Origin: JBFWVD01 sp050246915
GTDB taxonomy: Bacteria > Actinomycetota > Acidimicrobiia > Acidimicrobiales > Ilumatobacteraceae
Direction: 5' to 3'
Assembly: GCA_050246915.1 (NCBI GenBank)
Contig: JBFWVD010000031.1
Location: 1-57,878, forward strand
DNA length: 57,878 bases
In this document: positions 1 to 7,550 of the stretch, piece by piece
Numbering within the stretch: position 1 is the first letter of the stretch
Layout: every line of letters begins with the position of its first letter
The notes under the pieces: model-generated
What the model was told of the DNA's origin: nothing
Databases searched by the model: none
Seen by the model: only the letters and a program-made list of their open reading frames with translations
Made by a program: the position numbers and the translations under genes

Positions 1-37
1 ACTACCGTGCGGCTACCGCAAGGCCCTCCAGACGCAA

Positions 38-75
38 CAGAAGCCGCCTCCGGATTGCTCCTGAAACGGCTTCTG
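38..75 (-). terminator. Inverted repeat downstream of the tRNA end
   Basis: CAGAAGCCG (38-46) and CGGCTTCTG (67-75) are perfect 9-bp complementary arms with a 20-base loop, lying just past the tRNA 3' end in the tRNA's direction. It could be the original tRNA terminator. There is no U-tract after the stem, so the function is inferred from position. Confidence 0.35.
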
Positions 76-93
76 ACCTGCAGTTCTACTTTG

Positions 94-127
94 TAGCGGG
101 GGCAGGATTTGAACCTGCGACCTCTGG
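94..127 (-). other. att site: 3' fragment of tRNA-Met
   Basis: Read on the minus strand, these 34 bases start in the 3' half of the anticodon stem (CCAGAGG) and run through a T-arm with GGTTCAAATCC to the acceptor 3' strand CCCCCGCTA. This fits the 3' half of an actinobacterial tRNA-Met/fMet. The 5' half that should follow at 128 onward is absent and unrelated sequence begins at ATAAGG. It is therefore a duplicated 3' end left by site-specific integration, not a working tRNA. The orientation places the chromosome at 1-93 and the element to the right. Bases 128-329 hold no gene that I can see. Confidence 0.8.
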
Positions 128-329
128 ATAAGGTGGACCACCTACCCGCTGGTGCTCATCAGTGCCCGTTACAGCGCATCTCTGCTGGTGACGGCCGGGG
201 GAACGGCGCTCTGACACTGCTCACTGTAGCCCAGTGACGCCCGTTGCTGCGCGACCGTCACTGGCCCACAAGTGACCCACGATCGAATCTCATTCGGGAT
301 AGGCGGCGAGCCGGGCACACCTGAGTGGC

Positions 330-1337
330 ATGACCCTCTCCGTTCGGAACCCAGACGAGCTGGTCGCGGCTATCCCGCACCTGCTTCGCTTCAAACCGCA
401 TGAGTCCATCGTCTTCGTCCCGATGCGTTCGGACCTCCCCGTCGCCCGAGTCGACATCCCGACCACTCCCAGAGAGCAAGAGCTGGTCTGGCGGTCCATC
501 CGTGACGGTCTGACTCGCTATGCCCGGCCCGGCGCGGCCGTTGGCATCGTTTGCTACACCGCCGACCGTCAGCAGGCCGACCTTGTCGGCCGCGAGTTCG
601 CTGAGCGCCTCGACACCATCGGCATCGACACCCACCTCCTGCTGTGGGCTGACGAGACCCGGTGGGCCGACCTCGTCACCGGCGACATGGGACTCCAAAC
701 CGACGGCGCCCGGGAACGCGTCGCCGCGATGACCGTCCTCGGCGGCAGGCCCCAGCCGGCTGCCAGCCGTGACTCGCTCTCCAAGTCGCTGGTCGGCGAC
801 CGGGAGCCTGTCGCGAAGTTGCTGCCCGAGACCAGGCACGCCGCGCGCGAGAAGACGGCGAAGCTTGAGGGCCGCTGGGCGCTCGGCCGCGTGCAGCGCT
901 TCCACCGTGACGGCGTCCGTCTCGACGACAAGGACGCGGCCAGGCTGCTCGTCGCGGTCGAGTCCATTCCGATCCGAGACCGGCTGTGGCTCGACATGAA
1001 CCGAGACAACGCCGCCTCCCACGTCGCGCTGTGGACCGACATGACCAGGAGGGCACCCGACGAGGTTCGCGCCGCCCCGGCTTCGCTGCTCGCGTTCGGG
1101 AGCTGGCTCAGCGGGCACGGCGCGATGGCGTGGTGCGCACTCGACCAGGTGCCGCCCGACAAGCCCTACGCCCTCGCCAACCTCGTCGCAGCGGCCGTCC
1201 AAGGCGGGATGCACCCGCGCGAGTGGGAGGCAGCCAAGTCCCTGCCCACCGAGCGTGGCATCGACCGCACCTCCGACTTCGCAAGATCGCAGGCGAGCAC
1301 TCAATCCGGCTCCATCCGGCCCGCACACGGAATCTGA
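330..1337 (+). CDS. DUF4192 family protein
   Basis: The 335-residue product begins with the typical DUF4192 opening: a region reading RNPDELVAAIPHLLRF at about residues 5-20, followed by the ESIVFVPM strand. Length and layout fit this actinobacterial family, whose function is unknown. The ATG at 330 is the first start; no strong ribosome binding site is visible (GAGTGGC precedes it). It is the first gene inside the element, next to the tRNA attachment site, and a small ORF follows four bases later. No membrane segment or catalytic motif stands out. Family assignment is firm; role is unknown. Confidence 0.85.
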   Translation: MTLSVRNPDELVAAIPHLLRFKPHESIVFVPMRSDLPVARVDIPTTPREQELVWRSIRDGLTRYARPGAAVGIVCYTADRQQADLVGREFAERLDTIGIDTHLLLWADETRWADLVTGDMGLQTDGARERVAAMTVLGGRPQPAASRDSLSKSLVGDREPVAKLLPETRHAAREKTAKLEGRWALGRVQRFHRDGVRLDDKDAARLLVAVESIPIRDRLWLDMNRDNAASHVALWTDMTRRAPDEVRAAPASLLAFGSWLSGHGAMAWCALDQVPPDKPYALANLVAAAVQGGMHPREWEAAKSLPTERGIDRTSDFARSQASTQSGSIRPAHGI

Positions 1338-1341
1338 GGAG

Positions 1342-1494
1342 ATGGCGATGAAGAACTCCTACCGCCGTCGGCCGCCGGGCAGTCGACTCGAACGCCTGCT
1401 GACGCGACTCGCGTTCAACCAAGCACGCCCTGGTCCTGCTAAGCCCCGCGCGGACTTGGCGCATACGGAGGATGTCGAGTTCAGGCAGGCTTGA
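1342..1494 (+). CDS. Small basic hypothetical protein
   Basis: A 50-residue ORF starts at the ATG at 1342, four bases after the DUF4192 stop, with a TGAGGAG ribosome binding site just upstream. The product starts MAMKNSYRRRPPGSRLERLL and is Arg-rich in its first half. It overlaps the end of the convergent NERD gene by 14 bases. The spacing and ribosome binding site suggest it is co-expressed with DUF4192. No family is recognised; it could be a non-functional read-through, so confidence is moderate. Confidence 0.45.
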   Translation: MAMKNSYRRRPPGSRLERLLTRLAFNQARPGPAKPRADLAHTEDVEFRQA

Positions 1495-2332
1495 AGTGCC
1501 CGGCCAACGACTCACGGGTCGCGGGAACGTCGACTGCTCCTTCGGCCTCGGTCACGAGCTTCGCGAGCCTCTTGGGCCAGAGCACGTGGACTCCTCTGTT
1601 GGTGAAGGCTCCGCCGATGAGCGGCCAGTCTGCCTCGACGAAGCAGAGCGCGCCCGTGACGGGGATGTCGCCGACGACGTCACGCACGAGGTCGATCTGC
1701 TTGAGTACGCCGTCGACGAGCTTGGTGCAGTCGCGGCGGCCGACCAGCACCTTCTCGACGCGGGGTCGAACGATGCCGCCTTCGACCTTCAGCTCGGGCC
1801 GCCCCTTGTAGCGCTTCGCGTCGATCACCCAGATGCCGGCGGTGGTGATGGCGATGTGGTCGATGTTGGCCTTCGTCCCGGGGATGCGGCGGTCATGCAG
1901 GACCGCGAGTGACTCGGAGGCGAGCGAGTCGAGCCTCGCGCCAAGTAGCTCCTCGCCGATCGCACCAGTCGCCCATGACTTCGTGCTCTGCCTCTCCTCG
2001 GACAGAGCGACGGCGATGCCGCCAAGCCTGCCCCACTTCTGCCGGAGTCGCTCCTCGTCCTTGGCCTTGCGACGTTCGTACTCGCGTCGAGCAGACGATC
2101 CAGCCACTCCAACATCTTCGGGGACAGGGACGACCTGGCTCTGCTCGGCCGAGGAGGCAGTTGCATCGACAGGGGACGAATGGCAATCGATGCAGCGGAC
2201 GGTCTTCGTCGATCGCTCGTAGATCGCGTCGGTCCGGGCTGGCAGTTCCGTGCCGCACAAGCGACAGGACCCCGAGTAACGCAGCTTCATCCGCTTGTCG
2301 GGGAGCAGGTCGGGTTCGGGCTGTTCGGTCAT
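1481..2332 (-). CDS. NERD domain (nuclease-related) protein
   Basis: The 283-residue protein has an N-terminal zinc-ribbon-like segment (CRLCGTELP near residue 22 and CIDC near residue 47). It is followed by a charged helix and a C-terminal NERD-type core: GAIGEELLGARLD, then NIDHIAITTAGIWVIDAKRYKG, in which D and DAK are the restriction-fold catalytic positions. NERD domains belong to the PD-(D/E)XK-like superfamily and occur in DNA-processing and defence proteins. The ATG at 2332 overlaps the stop of the upstream nuclease gene (ATGA), which favours it over in-frame starts upstream. It is the last gene of the five-gene operon starting at 6952. It likely binds or cuts DNA; substrate unknown. 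Confidence 0.8.
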   Translation of the reverse strand: MTEQPEPDLLPDKRMKLRYSGSCRLCGTELPARTDAIYERSTKTVRCIDCHSSPVDATASSAEQSQVVPVPEDVGVAGSSARREYERRKAKDEERLRQKWGRLGGIAVALSEERQSTKSWATGAIGEELLGARLDSLASESLAVLHDRRIPGTKANIDHIAITTAGIWVIDAKRYKGRPELKVEGGIVRPRVEKVLVGRRDCTKLVDGVLKQIDLVRDVVGDIPVTGALCFVEADWPLIGGAFTNRGVHVLWPKRLAKLVTEAEGAVDVPATRESLAGHFKPA

Positions 2333-3336
2333 TGCATCCACCAGAGGTACCGACGAATGAACTGCTCCTTGGTCGGGGTTCCGTGGGCGAATGCGGCGTC
2401 GACCACCTCGTCGACTGTCATGGCGCGGTAGGTCGAGTCGTCGACCAGGAGTTCGCCGTACCGGAGTGCGGCGTTGCTGAAGCTGACGTTCCGGCGCGGG
2501 TACAGCAGCACGTAGCGTGTCTCCGTCGCCCACTGGCTCGGGTTCGCCCGCATAGCGAGCGCAAGCAGGTGGTCGCGCCAAATCTGACGAAGATCGGTAC
2601 TCAGTACCGCTTCCCGCCATCCGGACTTGAAGATGCCCGCGTCATCCGCGATCTGGGCCAGGAACTCGGTCTGTTCCGTGTACCGCTGGAGGGCGTCCGG
2701 CTTGCTGGTGCTGGGCACGGCTTCCTTGGCCGAGTGCTCGTGGAACTTGGTTTCGATCCCGACCACGGTCCAAGGACCGTCTTCCGGTCCGAAGCGGAGC
2801 GCGACGTCGAAGGCCGTCCGGTCGCGGGTGTATCGGTCGTCACGTCGACCCGGTGACCACTCAAAGACGATGTCGGACGGCTCCGATGACACGACTCCGA
2901 ACAACGCGGCGAGTCGGCGGCGTGACATGGCGTTCTCGGCCAGCGACGCCTCGCCGAAGAGGTTGAATGCCATCGGCATCGACGAGAGCAGGTCTCGAAA
3001 CAGGCGCTTGTCATCGAGCGTCTCGTGCTCCTGCTTCGCGGCGACCCGAGCCCGGGCAACGTGATGAATCGCTGGGGTGAGGAAGTTCGCCCCCGACTCA
3101 GCGTCGGCGTCGAGAAGCTTGGTGCCGTTCTGGATGTCTTCGGGAGGGATGTCGGGATGCACCCGTCGCCCAGTGTGTGCCCCGAACGAGCTGATCGAGA
3201 GCGCGTCGACGGCCCAGCGATGCTGCCGCCAGCGCGCTTCGCGCTTGAAGGCGGTCATCTCACGGCCGCCAGCCTTGTCGGAGTCGAACCAGCAGGCGGC
3301 ATCGATGAGATCCTGCTGCGTCGGCGAGTCAGTCAT
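2329..3336 (-). CDS. PD-(D/E)XK nuclease-like protein (PGN_0703-type)
   Basis: The 335-residue product contains a core reading RTAFDVALRF (about residue 170) and VGIETKFHE (about residue 191), a good match to the D...ExK catalytic signature of restriction-endonuclease-like nucleases. The overall layout resembles PGN_0703-like predicted endonucleases. The N-terminal 60 residues are rich in charged and aromatic residues. ATG at 3336 is used; a GTG three codons upstream (3345) would overlap the previous gene and is a possible alternative. It sits between the second ADP-ribosylglycohydrolase and NERD genes, coupled by a 4-base overlap downstream. Expected role is DNA cleavage within the module; no cognate methylase is adjacent. 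Confidence 0.7.
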   Translation of the reverse strand: MTDSPTQQDLIDAACWFDSDKAGGREMTAFKREARWRQHRWAVDALSISSFGAHTGRRVHPDIPPEDIQNGTKLLDADAESGANFLTPAIHHVARARVAAKQEHETLDDKRLFRDLLSSMPMAFNLFGEASLAENAMSRRRLAALFGVVSSEPSDIVFEWSPGRRDDRYTRDRTAFDVALRFGPEDGPWTVVGIETKFHEHSAKEAVPSTSKPDALQRYTEQTEFLAQIADDAGIFKSGWREAVLSTDLRQIWRDHLLALAMRANPSQWATETRYVLLYPRRNVSFSNAALRYGELLVDDSTYRAMTVDEVVDAAFAHGTPTKEQFIRRYLWWMQ

Positions 3337-3337
3337 C

Positions 3338-4447
3338 TCAGACACCGGGATACTTCCTATCCCACCACGGGTCGACAGCTCGCTGGTCGCCGTAGTCATC
3401 CTTCCACGCAGTCCCGCCCTGGTGCTCGATGAGCTCAGCCGCCATGTCCCGGGCCAGCCGGTCGATAGCCCATCCGCCTTCAAGACGGCCCACCCACTTC
3501 TCCGGCAGTGCCTCGTAGCCGTGTCTGGCGCCGAGGATGGCCCCAGCCACGGCAGCGACGGAGTCGCCGTCTGGTGCCCACCCTGCGAACTCGATCGCCT
3601 CGCTGACGGTGTCCTCGTCCGGGAACGACAAGGCCACATAGATTCCGCCCGCGAGCGCAGACCATGACGTCTTGTCTGGAGCCAATCGTTCGAGCGTCTG
3701 TGGCACGCACGGGGCATTGAAGCCCTCCGTGAGTGCGCCACCGACGTCACCGTTCACCGGGAAGTCCAGGTCGTAGGCTGCCCGCTTGATGGCCCACTTC
3801 AGTTCGTCGGCGGCGGTGAGAGCCTCGATGAGAATCCGCGTCGCAAGGACGCAGACGCTCTGACGCTGTCCATCGTCGTGGGTGAGGAGCGCGAGGTCTC
3901 GGGCCCACTCCTCGGCGTGAGAGCGTGCTTGAGCCAGATCAGGTCGCGCACCGCCGTAGACATGCCGAATGAGTGCCATCGGCGCGACCGGAAGGATGCG
4001 CAGCAGGGCTTGGCATCCTGCGCTCGCAACAGGGGCCCCAAGAACAAGCGCCTTCTCGGTCGATGGCGAGGTTCCACGGAGCTCTCCCATGAGCGGGCTA
4101 TCGACCAGCCAGCCCCGCACACGTGCGTGTTCGGGCGAGTCCTCCGGCCAGAAGAAGGGGTGCCAGTTGTCCGGGCGAGTCGACGCCAGTCCTCTCAGGT
4201 GGCCCCACCGCTGATAGGCGTATAGGGCGATGTCAGTGAGCCCAGCGTGCAAGCTGCCGTAGCGGGTGATGTTTCGCAGGGTGCCCTCGATGGTCCACGC
4301 GGCAAGCTGCGTTGCTGCGCCCGCTTCCAGCGGGCCGGTCGCCGGGACGTCGCTTGCCTTGGAACCGACGGCATCCCCGAGCGCGAGGCCGAGCGCGAGG
4401 CCACGGACACGGCTCTCCAGGGAGGCGTTCTGGTTCTCGCGGGTCAT
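3338..4447 (-). CDS. ADP-ribosylglycohydrolase-family protein, degenerate metal site
   Basis: The 369-residue protein has the ADP-ribosylglycohydrolase (DraG) fold signature: LGLALGDAVGS near residue 20 and a C-terminal DGDSVAAVAGAILGARHG. In active members a TDDT-like motif near residue 55-60 and a D-x-D-T motif near the end bind two metal ions. Here the second motif keeps both Asp, but the segment that aligns with TDDT reads HAGLTD (about 67-72) and lacks both acids. It is therefore probably a weak enzyme or a binding protein. It starts 16 bases after the DraG-phosphatase fusion and ends one base before the downstream nuclease start. ATG at 4447 is the start in the conserved part; upstream in-frame sequence overlaps the previous gene. 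Confidence 0.75.
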   Translation of the reverse strand: MTRENQNASLESRVRGLALGLALGDAVGSKASDVPATGPLEAGAATQLAAWTIEGTLRNITRYGSLHAGLTDIALYAYQRWGHLRGLASTRPDNWHPFFWPEDSPEHARVRGWLVDSPLMGELRGTSPSTEKALVLGAPVASAGCQALLRILPVAPMALIRHVYGGARPDLAQARSHAEEWARDLALLTHDDGQRQSVCVLATRILIEALTAADELKWAIKRAAYDLDFPVNGDVGGALTEGFNAPCVPQTLERLAPDKTSWSALAGGIYVALSFPDEDTVSEAIEFAGWAPDGDSVAAVAGAILGARHGYEALPEKWVGRLEGGWAIDRLARDMAAELIEHQGGTAWKDDYGDQRAVDPWWDRKYPGV

Positions 4448-4463
4448 TTCGGGAGTGGGCACG

Positions 4464-5921
4464 CTATCTATCCAATCCCAGGAGTCGACCCTCAAGCCGG
4501 GAAAGAGCAGAACGGAATCCGCTGTTCGGGCTGGCCGCCGGGAGTACGGCGCACACGGCAGGCATCGCGTCAGCGAGTGGGACTCCTCGAAGCATCGAGT
4601 AGGCGATTCCGACGGCGGGCGTCCGGGAGTGCGCCGCCACGCAGTGCAGGAGAACCGTCTTGCCTTCCTCGCGCAGTGCCGCAATGACACGTGCCGCGTC
4701 GATGAGGACGTAGTCGAGGTTGGGGTTCTGCGCAGGGTCGGGCTCGTCAACGATCCGGAACTGCAGGTGTTCGACGTGAGTAGGCACTTGCGCGCGGCCG
4801 GTCAGGCAGAGGCTGATCACGGCATCAACGCCACCTGGCATCGCGTCGAGAGCAGTAGCGGAGGCCAGCCAGACGCCTTCGTCGTGTGGGTGCTGGGCGA
4901 GCGCGGGTGCCCCGTATTGCAACGGCGCGTAGTCGATGCGGTCGACGAGCGGCCAGCCGTACTTGGCTCCCTCGCCCTTGCGCGTGGTCAGGATCGCGAG
5001 CTGCTCCAGGTCGTTCCCGGTCATCCCGGGCCACCCGTGAAGCTGCCGCCGCCACGCCGACGGGACCGCACTCATCCCCCAACGCGCGCCGAGCAGTGCG
5101 CCCGCGATGGCCGCGACGGTATCGGTGTCGCCTCCGATGCGGATGGCGTTGACCAGCGAGTCCGCGAGGTGGGTGCAGTCGCTGGTGTCGGGCGTGTGAG
5201 TGATTGCCGACCAGGCCGCCTGTAATGCGCCGACAGCCCACCAGTTCGAGTTGAACTCCTCAGGCTCGCGCGTCTCCGCCTCGGCGAGGATGTCACGCCA
5301 CTTCTCGCGGTTGGGCATCCACTGCTCGACGTCGGGGTAAGCCGGGAACTCGCCGTACAGCACTGCGTGCCGGATCATCAGGCACCACAGCGCGCACGCC
5401 TCTTGGGCGTGGTCCTGGTAGTGCGTCAGGGAGCTGATCGCCATCGCAGCCTCGACCAGCGCCGCGGGGTCGCCTAGGTAGGCCAAAGCGACCGGTCCGG
5501 TGCGCATGAGCGAGCCGTTGCCGGCGCTGCGTCCGACACGCTCGTGGACCTCGCGCGCAGCCGTGATCATCTCGATTCCGGTCGGGGCCTTGAGGGCTCG
5601 CGCCAGCACAGCGCGGGTCTGGGTGCCGACGTCCGACGGGCCGCTGGCGAACCATTCCAGGAAGCCTGCCGCGATGGCATCCAGTGCCTCCGTCGTGCGA
5701 AGGTCGACGCCGGTCGCAGCGACGCGTGCGATGGCTGCGGCTTGGTCGGTGTCGTCGGTCCACTGGCCGGGAGCGAAGTTGCCGAATCCACCGCCCTTCA
5801 TCGTCGGCATGAGCTCCGGCGCGGGGCCGTTGCCTTCGTAGCCCGCGCCAAGGGCGTCTCCCACGGCGGAGGCAATGAGGACGCCACACGCTCTGTCCTG
5901 CTGGGCTGCGGTGAGCTTCAC
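4464..5921 (-). CDS. ADP-ribosylglycohydrolase fused to Cys phosphatase
   Basis: Of 485 residues, about 1-330 form an ADP-ribosylglycohydrolase with all metal motifs: GDALGAGYE (21-29), TDDT (55-58) and GGDTDT (263-268). Residues about 345-485 form a dual-specificity-type phosphatase with the P-loop HCVAAHSR (His426, Cys427, Arg433; HCX5R). The first domain should remove ADP-ribose from protein or nucleic acid, or cleave ADP-ribose derivatives; the second should hydrolyse a phosphoester. The GTG start at 5921 overlaps the stop of the upstream gene (GTGA). The fusion suggests sequential steps on one substrate, such as an ADP-ribose phosphate or phosphorylated nucleic acid end. Both domains look intact. 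Confidence 0.85.
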   Translation of the reverse strand: MKLTAAQQDRACGVLIASAVGDALGAGYEGNGPAPELMPTMKGGGFGNFAPGQWTDDTDQAAAIARVAATGVDLRTTEALDAIAAGFLEWFASGPSDVGTQTRAVLARALKAPTGIEMITAAREVHERVGRSAGNGSLMRTGPVALAYLGDPAALVEAAMAISSLTHYQDHAQEACALWCLMIRHAVLYGEFPAYPDVEQWMPNREKWRDILAEAETREPEEFNSNWWAVGALQAAWSAITHTPDTSDCTHLADSLVNAIRIGGDTDTVAAIAGALLGARWGMSAVPSAWRRQLHGWPGMTGNDLEQLAILTTRKGEGAKYGWPLVDRIDYAPLQYGAPALAQHPHDEGVWLASATALDAMPGGVDAVISLCLTGRAQVPTHVEHLQFRIVDEPDPAQNPNLDYVLIDAARVIAALREEGKTVLLHCVAAHSRTPAVGIAYSMLRGVPLADAMPAVCAVLPAASPNSGFRSALSRLEGRLLGLDR

Positions 5922-6952
5922 GCGGCATCCCCTCGACCGGTGCGCCCGGGGAAGTCTTGGTGGCCCAATGCCTTCTCAAGCAGGCTCTTGAGGGAGGCGA
6001 GCTCGGCCTGCGCGGCGTCACGCTCCTCCTGGGCGCGCTTGAGGTTTCGACTCACCCACGCGCGCTCCATCTTGCGGCGCTCTGCGGCGCGCACAGCGCG
6101 ACGAGCCCGCTCCTCGGATTCCGCGAGGGCGGCTTCGGCCGTCGCCTTTGCCTGCTCTGCCTCCGCGACCAAGGCGCGCTCCACCTTCACGCGCTCACGC
6201 AAGACTTCTTCGGCCACGCCTCCCAGGCGATCCGAGACTCGGGTGAAGTCGCGTAGAGCCGAGGTGAGGTGGTCGGCGACGTACGGCTTGGCCAGCAGCG
6301 TGCGCGACATGATCAGAACATCCTGGCGCAGGTAGAACTTGATGCCGAAGTATTCGGCCGAGAGTCTGTCGATCGCCTTGCGGGCCTTCTTGAAACTCAC
6401 CTCGCGACCGAGGACGGTCCACAGCTCGATGCGCGAGTCGTTGCGGACGCTCACGACGATCGGATCGCCACGTCGACTTGCCCACGGGATGTCCACGTTG
6501 CGTGCGACCCTGAGCTTCTCGGACAGCCCTTCCTGGAATGTGGCCTCGACCCATACCTGCAGCTGCTCGCGCGACTCGGCGCTCCCGAGCACGGGTACGG
6601 CGACAGCCGGCTGCCCGACGGGGTTGTCCGCGATGGTCGTGGCAGCAACGATCTCGGTGTCGAGGAAGATGGGGTGGACGACCTGCCAGTCGTCGTGCAG
6701 AACCTGGAAGACCGTGTAGGCGGCCTCGTCGACGTTGGCAGTCGTGTAGATGTTGTCACCGGCGACCACGACGACGTACTCGTCATCGACGGTGATGCTC
6801 AGCGTCTCCCCGGTCGCGGTCGTGATGTCGAGCGGCTCGATATCCTCGCCCGCCATGCCGGCAGCAAATCGGTCAGCGAGGCGCAGGCGAAGATCCATCC
6901 ACGCACGGTCGACCTGCTTGTCCACAAACCGTGCTTCCCATGTGTCGTTCAT
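5918..6952 (-). CDS. YbjN/CesT-like chaperone-type protein with coiled coil
   Basis: The 344-residue protein opens with an amphipathic helix (RAWMDLRLRLADRFAAGM, about 17-34), followed by alternating strands and helices to about residue 240. This resembles the TY-Chap group of YbjN/type III chaperone-like domains; the match is by pattern only. Residues about 250-335 are a long Ala/Glu/Arg-rich coiled coil (EEVLRERVKVERALVAEAEQ and on). It is the first gene of the five-gene operon and diverges from the XRE regulator at 7078. The coiled coil suggests oligomerisation or a scaffold for the enzymes encoded downstream. ATG at 6952. Family call is tentative. Confidence 0.55.
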   Translation of the reverse strand: MNDTWEARFVDKQVDRAWMDLRLRLADRFAAGMAGEDIEPLDITTATGETLSITVDDEYVVVVAGDNIYTTANVDEAAYTVFQVLHDDWQVVHPIFLDTEIVAATTIADNPVGQPAVAVPVLGSAESREQLQVWVEATFQEGLSEKLRVARNVDIPWASRRGDPIVVSVRNDSRIELWTVLGREVSFKKARKAIDRLSAEYFGIKFYLRQDVLIMSRTLLAKPYVADHLTSALRDFTRVSDRLGGVAEEVLRERVKVERALVAEAEQAKATAEAALAESEERARRAVRAAERRKMERAWVSRNLKRAQEERDAAQAELASLKSLLEKALGHQDFPGRTGRGDAA

Positions 6953-7077
6953 CGCGCCCCCTATGCGCTCCGCTAACTTTGTACGGTGCAGATCGTATCA
7001 CAACGTTTCCACGGTTTGCATCCGATGTGCTTTTCGGAGAGCATAGAGTGAGGGTCCGACAGAACAGGGACGGAACG
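6953..7077. promoter_or_regulatory. Divergent promoter region between operon and XRE gene
   Basis: These 125 bases separate the minus-strand operon from the plus-strand XRE regulator and are AT-richer than the flanking genes (for example TTTGTACGG, GTATCACAAC, TTTGCATC). A TTGCAT hexamer and CATAGAG lie upstream of the XRE start with a long 20-base spacing; I cannot assign a convincing promoter for either direction. The XRE protein is the obvious candidate regulator of both. Confidence 0.4.
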
Positions 7078-7533
7078 ATGGCAAGCACTGACCGAGGAAG
7101 TTCTCCCAAGACCGGGGACATCGAGCTGGGCAGGAAGATCGCTGCCAGACGCGAGGAGCTCGGAATGAGCCGTAAGGAGCTCGCCGAGGCCACGAGCCTG
7201 TCGTACCCCTACATCGCTCAGATCGAGACCGGCTACCGCCTGCCCTCGACCAAGCATCAGGTGATCCTGTCCAAGGTTCTCGGCCTGTCCCTCGACGACC
7301 TCTTCGGTACAGCCGCAGAGCTGCCCCAGGTCCCCGAGCGTCTGACGATGCGCTCGGCTGCACCCACCGCCGCCAGAAGTACACGGCGTCGCCCCACCAT
7401 CGATGAGGCGATCGAGCACGCGGCTCAGGAACTGGAGGGGCTCCCCTCCTCCGTCCGGCTGGAGGCCCTGTCGCGACTCCAGCTTCGGATCATGCAGGGC
7501 GTCACTGAGGACCAGGCCCGCCATCGGGGCTGA
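7078..7533 (+). CDS. XRE-family transcriptional regulator
   Basis: The 151-residue protein has a Cro/C1-type helix-turn-helix at about residues 14-70: GRKIAARREELGMSRKELA, then SLSYPYIAQIETGYRLPS, with the recognition helix around SYPYIAQIE. The C-terminal half is basic and then helical, with no recognised domain. ATG at 7078 is preceded by AGGGACGG at suitable spacing; the in-frame ATG at 6931 lies inside the divergent gene and is rejected. It is transcribed away from the ADP-ribosylglycohydrolase operon and most likely represses or activates that operon and itself. It ends four bases from the convergent giant helicase gene, with a shared hairpin. Confidence 0.8.
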   Translation: MASTDRGSSPKTGDIELGRKIAARREELGMSRKELAEATSLSYPYIAQIETGYRLPSTKHQVILSKVLGLSLDDLFGTAAELPQVPERLTMRSAAPTAARSTRRRPTIDEAIEHAAQELEGLPSSVRLEALSRLQLRIMQGVTEDQARHRG

Positions 7534-7550
7534 CCCTCTACCGGAGGGTC
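7532..7550. terminator. Bidirectional hairpin between convergent genes
   Basis: GACCCTC (7532-7538) and GAGGGTC (7544-7550) form a perfect 7-bp stem with a 5-base loop. It covers the stop codons of both the XRE gene and the giant helicase gene. There is no T-tract on either side, so it would be an atypical terminator, as is common in high-GC bacteria. Confidence 0.45.

Noticed and set aside
94..127. Functional tRNA gene
   Set aside because: Only the 3' 34 bases are present; the anticodon loop, D-arm and 5' acceptor strand are missing.
5544..6335. Plus-strand 263-codon frame across the ADP-ribosylglycohydrolase and coiled-coil genes
   Set aside because: It mirrors two genes with clear domain signatures and has Arg/Ser-rich shadow composition.
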